Part shown: positions 5,740-7,144 of the stretch, piece after piece | Layout of the letters: each line of letters opens with the position of its first letter | How positions within the stretch are numbered: the first letter of the stretch is position 1 | Source of the DNA: Desulfobulbaceae bacterium UBA2213 | GTDB taxonomy: Bacteria > Desulfobacterota > Desulfobulbia > Desulfobulbales > Desulfocapsaceae | Reading direction: 5' to 3' | Length of the DNA stretch: 7,144 nt | Assembly (NCBI GenBank): GCA_002327225.1 | Contig: DCUN01000018.1 | Location: forward strand, 1 to 7,144 | Program-made: the position numbers and the translations under genes | The notes under the pieces: model-generated | The model's input: only the letters and a program-made list of their open reading frames with translations | Database searches by the model: none | What the model was told of the DNA's origin: nothing

Positions 5740-6777
5740 CATCTGGCCGTGACAGTTGACCTGGTCAGATCCGGCCAGGTCATCCTGCAGGGTATGCCCT
5801 TTGGGTTTGGCAAGGATGGTCTGCTGAATTGCCGTCTGAATATCGTTGTCTGTGCCGCCCTGGCGCAGCAACGTTTTCAGATCGGTTTCATGGTCGTGCA
5901 GCAGGCAGGCACGCAGTCTTCCTTCTGAAGTCAGGCGCAACCGGTTGCATTTATCACAGAAGTGGTGACTGATGGGGCTGATAAAGCCAACCCGGCCCGT
6001 CTTCCCGTCAGGCAGGGTCAGACGATAGACCCTGGCCGGTCCTTCCATTCGTGAACCGGAAGAGGTTGCTCCTGCGTCCATGGTCCCCAGGGTTGCAATG
6101 ATCTCTTTGAGTTCACTTGCTGCAATAAAGCGTGTCTTGTCCCAGCTCTCCTTATTGCCAATGGGCATGAATTCGATGAATCGCACCTGAACGGCTCTCT
6201 GCGCCGCCAGTCGTGCAAAATCTGCAAACTCATCGTCGTTGATCCCTTTCATCGCTACCACGTTGAGCTTGACATTAAATCCCAGATCGCAGGCCGTCTG
6301 AATTCCCTGCCATACCTGTGCAAAAAGATCGGATCCGGTGATCTTGATAAAGCGCTCAGGTCGCATGGTGTCGAGCGAGACATTCAGGTTTCTGATCCCC
6401 GCACTGTACAATTCTGCCGCCTTTTCGTGGAGCAGGACGCCGTTGGTAGTCAGGCGTATTTCCTCCAGTCCCTTGACTTCGGCAAGGCTGCGGATAAAAT
6501 CCATAATCCCGTTTCTGACCAGAGGCTCGCCACCAGTCAGCCGCAGTTTGTTCATACCCATGCCAACGGCAATAGTCACGATCCGCAGCAGTTCTTCATA
6601 ACTGAGCAGATCCGCGTATTTTACAAGAGAGGAAGAATCTGCTCCCCGCTGAGGCATACAGTAGAGACAACGCAGATTGCAGCGATCGGTTATGGAAAGC
6701 CGGAGATAGGAGATGGTCCGGGAGTACTGATCTATAAGTTGTTCTGATTTTATCTTTTCTTTTGATGATGAATACAT
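5722..6777 (-). CDS. moaA: GTP 3',8-cyclase (MoaA), radical SAM enzyme of molybdopterin synthesis
   Basis: The product is 351 residues, slightly longer than typical because of an N-terminal extension of about 20 residues. MoaA converts GTP to 3',8-cyclo-7,8-dihydro-GTP, which MoaC turns into cyclic pyranopterin phosphate. The radical SAM cluster cysteines are C33, C37 and C40 in SITDRCNLRCLYCMPQ. LRLTGGEPLVR at 78-88 binds SAM, and VRFIEFMPIG is at 198-207. The second 4Fe-4S cluster that holds GTP is given by C274, C277 and C291 in HFCDKCNRLRLTSEGRLRAC. The protein ends in MSRIGG with the functional C-terminal GG, so it is complete. The ATG at 6777 has AGGA 11 bases upstream, a modest site. 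moaA is divergent from tsaD and convergent with pheA (18-base overlap). A TATGAT box occurs upstream at 6834-6829 on the minus strand, but no convincing -35 was found. Confidence 0.97.
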   Translation of the reverse strand: MYSSSKEKIKSEQLIDQYSRTISYLRLSITDRCNLRCLYCMPQRGADSSSLVKYADLLSYEELLRIVTIAVGMGMNKLRLTGGEPLVRNGIMDFIRSLAEVKGLEEIRLTTNGVLLHEKAAELYSAGIRNLNVSLDTMRPERFIKITGSDLFAQVWQGIQTACDLGFNVKLNVVAMKGINDDEFADFARLAAQRAVQVRFIEFMPIGNKESWDKTRFIAASELKEIIATLGTMDAGATSSGSRMEGPARVYRLTLPDGKTGRVGFISPISHHFCDKCNRLRLTSEGRLRACLLHDHETDLKTLLRQGGTDNDIQTAIQQTILAKPKGHTLQDDLAGSDQVNCHGQMSRIGG

Positions 6778-6806
6778 GATGATTGGATTCCTGTTCCATG
6801 CGGACG

Positions 6807-6837
6807 TTGACTTTTTCCCAAAAAGTGATCATATAGT
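6807..6837 (+). promoter_or_regulatory. Weak candidate plus-strand promoter with an AT-rich hairpin
   Basis: TTGACT (6807-6812) and TATAGT (6832-6837) are separated by 19 bases, longer than ideal. ACTTTTT-CCC-AAAAAGT at 6810-6826 is a perfect 7-bp hairpin in the spacer. If used, this would produce a long tsaD leader containing the 23-bp inverted repeat. The same DNA lies in the leader of moaA on the opposite strand, where the hairpin would also form. Confidence 0.25.
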
Positions 6838-6888
6838 TGGAAAAATCATTTATTACCCTGAATCCTCTGTTTCTGCCAAGAAATATTA

Positions 6889-6942
6889 AGGAAGCCGTTC
6901 TGAAATGAACGGGAAATTTCGTTCATTTCAGAACGGCTTCCT
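6889..6942. repeat. Perfect 23-bp inverted repeat (large hairpin) between moaA and tsaD
   Basis: The left arm at 6889-6911 and the right arm at 6920-6942 are exact reverse complements over 23 bases, with an 8-base loop (GGAAATTT). The arms begin AGGAAGCCGTTCTG and end GAAATGAACG. No T tract follows on either strand, and both neighbouring genes point away, so it is not an ordinary gene-end terminator. It could be a REP-like or small non-autonomous repeat, a leader structure for tsaD, or a binding site. No terminal target duplication or transposase is visible. Confidence 0.9.
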
Positions 6943-7017
6943 GTGCCGGTCAAAACATCTCACTGTTGCCAGTATTTTAAAACAACGTCTTTTCTTTTTT
7001 TCCAAAGAATTTATATC

Positions 7018-7144
7018 ATGCTCACTCTTGGAATAGAAACTTCATGCGACGATACGGCGGCGGCTGTTCTCAGAGATGACAACACCTTGCTTTCCAGCGT
7101 GCTCAGTAGTCAGGATCATATCCACACCCGTTTTGGCGGGGTGG
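7018..7144 (+). CDS. tsaD: tRNA N6-adenosine threonylcarbamoyltransferase TsaD, 5' part only
   Basis: Only 42 codons are present before the right edge. They read MLTLGIETSCDDTAAAV, a short variable segment, then SSQDHIHTRFGGV. This matches the TsaD/Gcp/YgjD start (GIETSCDETAxAV ... SQ...H..yGGV). TsaD works in the cytoplasm with TsaB and TsaE to transfer the threonylcarbamoyl group onto A37 of ANN-decoding tRNAs. The ATG at 7018 puts the ETSCD motif at the standard distance from the N-terminus. The ribosome binding site is weak (AAAGAA). The best nearby promoter-like pair, TCAAAA (6950-6955) and TATTTT (6973-6978) with 17-base spacing, is poor. Confidence 0.93.
   Translation, partial: MLTLGIETSCDDTAAAVLRDDNTLLSSVLSSQDHIHTRFGGV

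Noticed and set aside
6778..6888. Molybdenum cofactor riboswitch in the moaA leader
   Set aside because: The region is short and AT-rich, with only a 7-bp A/T hairpin, and has none of the conserved core I would expect.

Overview
The window looks like chromosomal housekeeping DNA from an anaerobic bacterium. A Desulfobacterota (deltaproteobacterial sulfate or sulfur metabolising) host fits best. The evidence is the anaerobic cobalamin gene cbiD, a DUF39-type homocysteine-forming enzyme (typical of sulfate reducers and methanogens), a LarE-type PP-loop sulfur transferase, and HU, P-protein and MoaA sequences of ordinary Gram-negative type. This placement is inferred from gene content only; no marker fixes the genus. 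I see no transposase, phage gene, tRNA, rRNA or CRISPR array.

Layout. (1) 1-1550, minus strand: cobalamin genes. cbiE runs off the left edge and is preceded by cbiD, whose stop overlaps the cbiE start by 4 bases. (2) 1551-1731: non-coding leader of cbiD, with a strong intrinsic terminator just before the cbiD start. (3) 1732-2004, minus: an HU-family DNA-binding protein with a strong ribosome binding site and its own promoter region. (4) 2268-4263, minus: a two-gene unit, the DUF39 homocysteine biosynthesis gene followed by larE, overlapping by 44 bases. A good sigma70-type promoter lies upstream at 4327-4356. (5) 4264-4638: divergent intergenic region holding that promoter, a promoter for pheA, and what looks like a frameshifted AbrB/MazE-like remnant. 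(6) 4639-5739, plus: pheA, bifunctional chorismate mutase-prephenate dehydratase. (7) 5722-6777, minus: moaA, GTP 3',8-cyclase, convergent with pheA and overlapping it by 18 bases. (8) 6778-7017: divergent intergenic region with a perfect 23-bp inverted repeat. (9) 7018 to the right edge, plus: start of tsaD.

How the parts relate. The products serve several small pathways: cobalamin (CbiD, CbiE), molybdopterin (MoaA), phenylalanine (PheA), sulfur assimilation into homocysteine (DUF39, perhaps with LarE), tRNA t6A modification (TsaD) and nucleoid structure (HU). The most suggestive association is the overlapping DUF39-larE pair. One protein puts sulfur onto aspartate semialdehyde and the other is a sacrificial-cysteine sulfur transferase, with no larA, larB or larC visible beside it. 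Other points worth attention are the terminator in the cbiD leader, the 23-bp palindrome between moaA and tsaD, and the broken AbrB-like gene.
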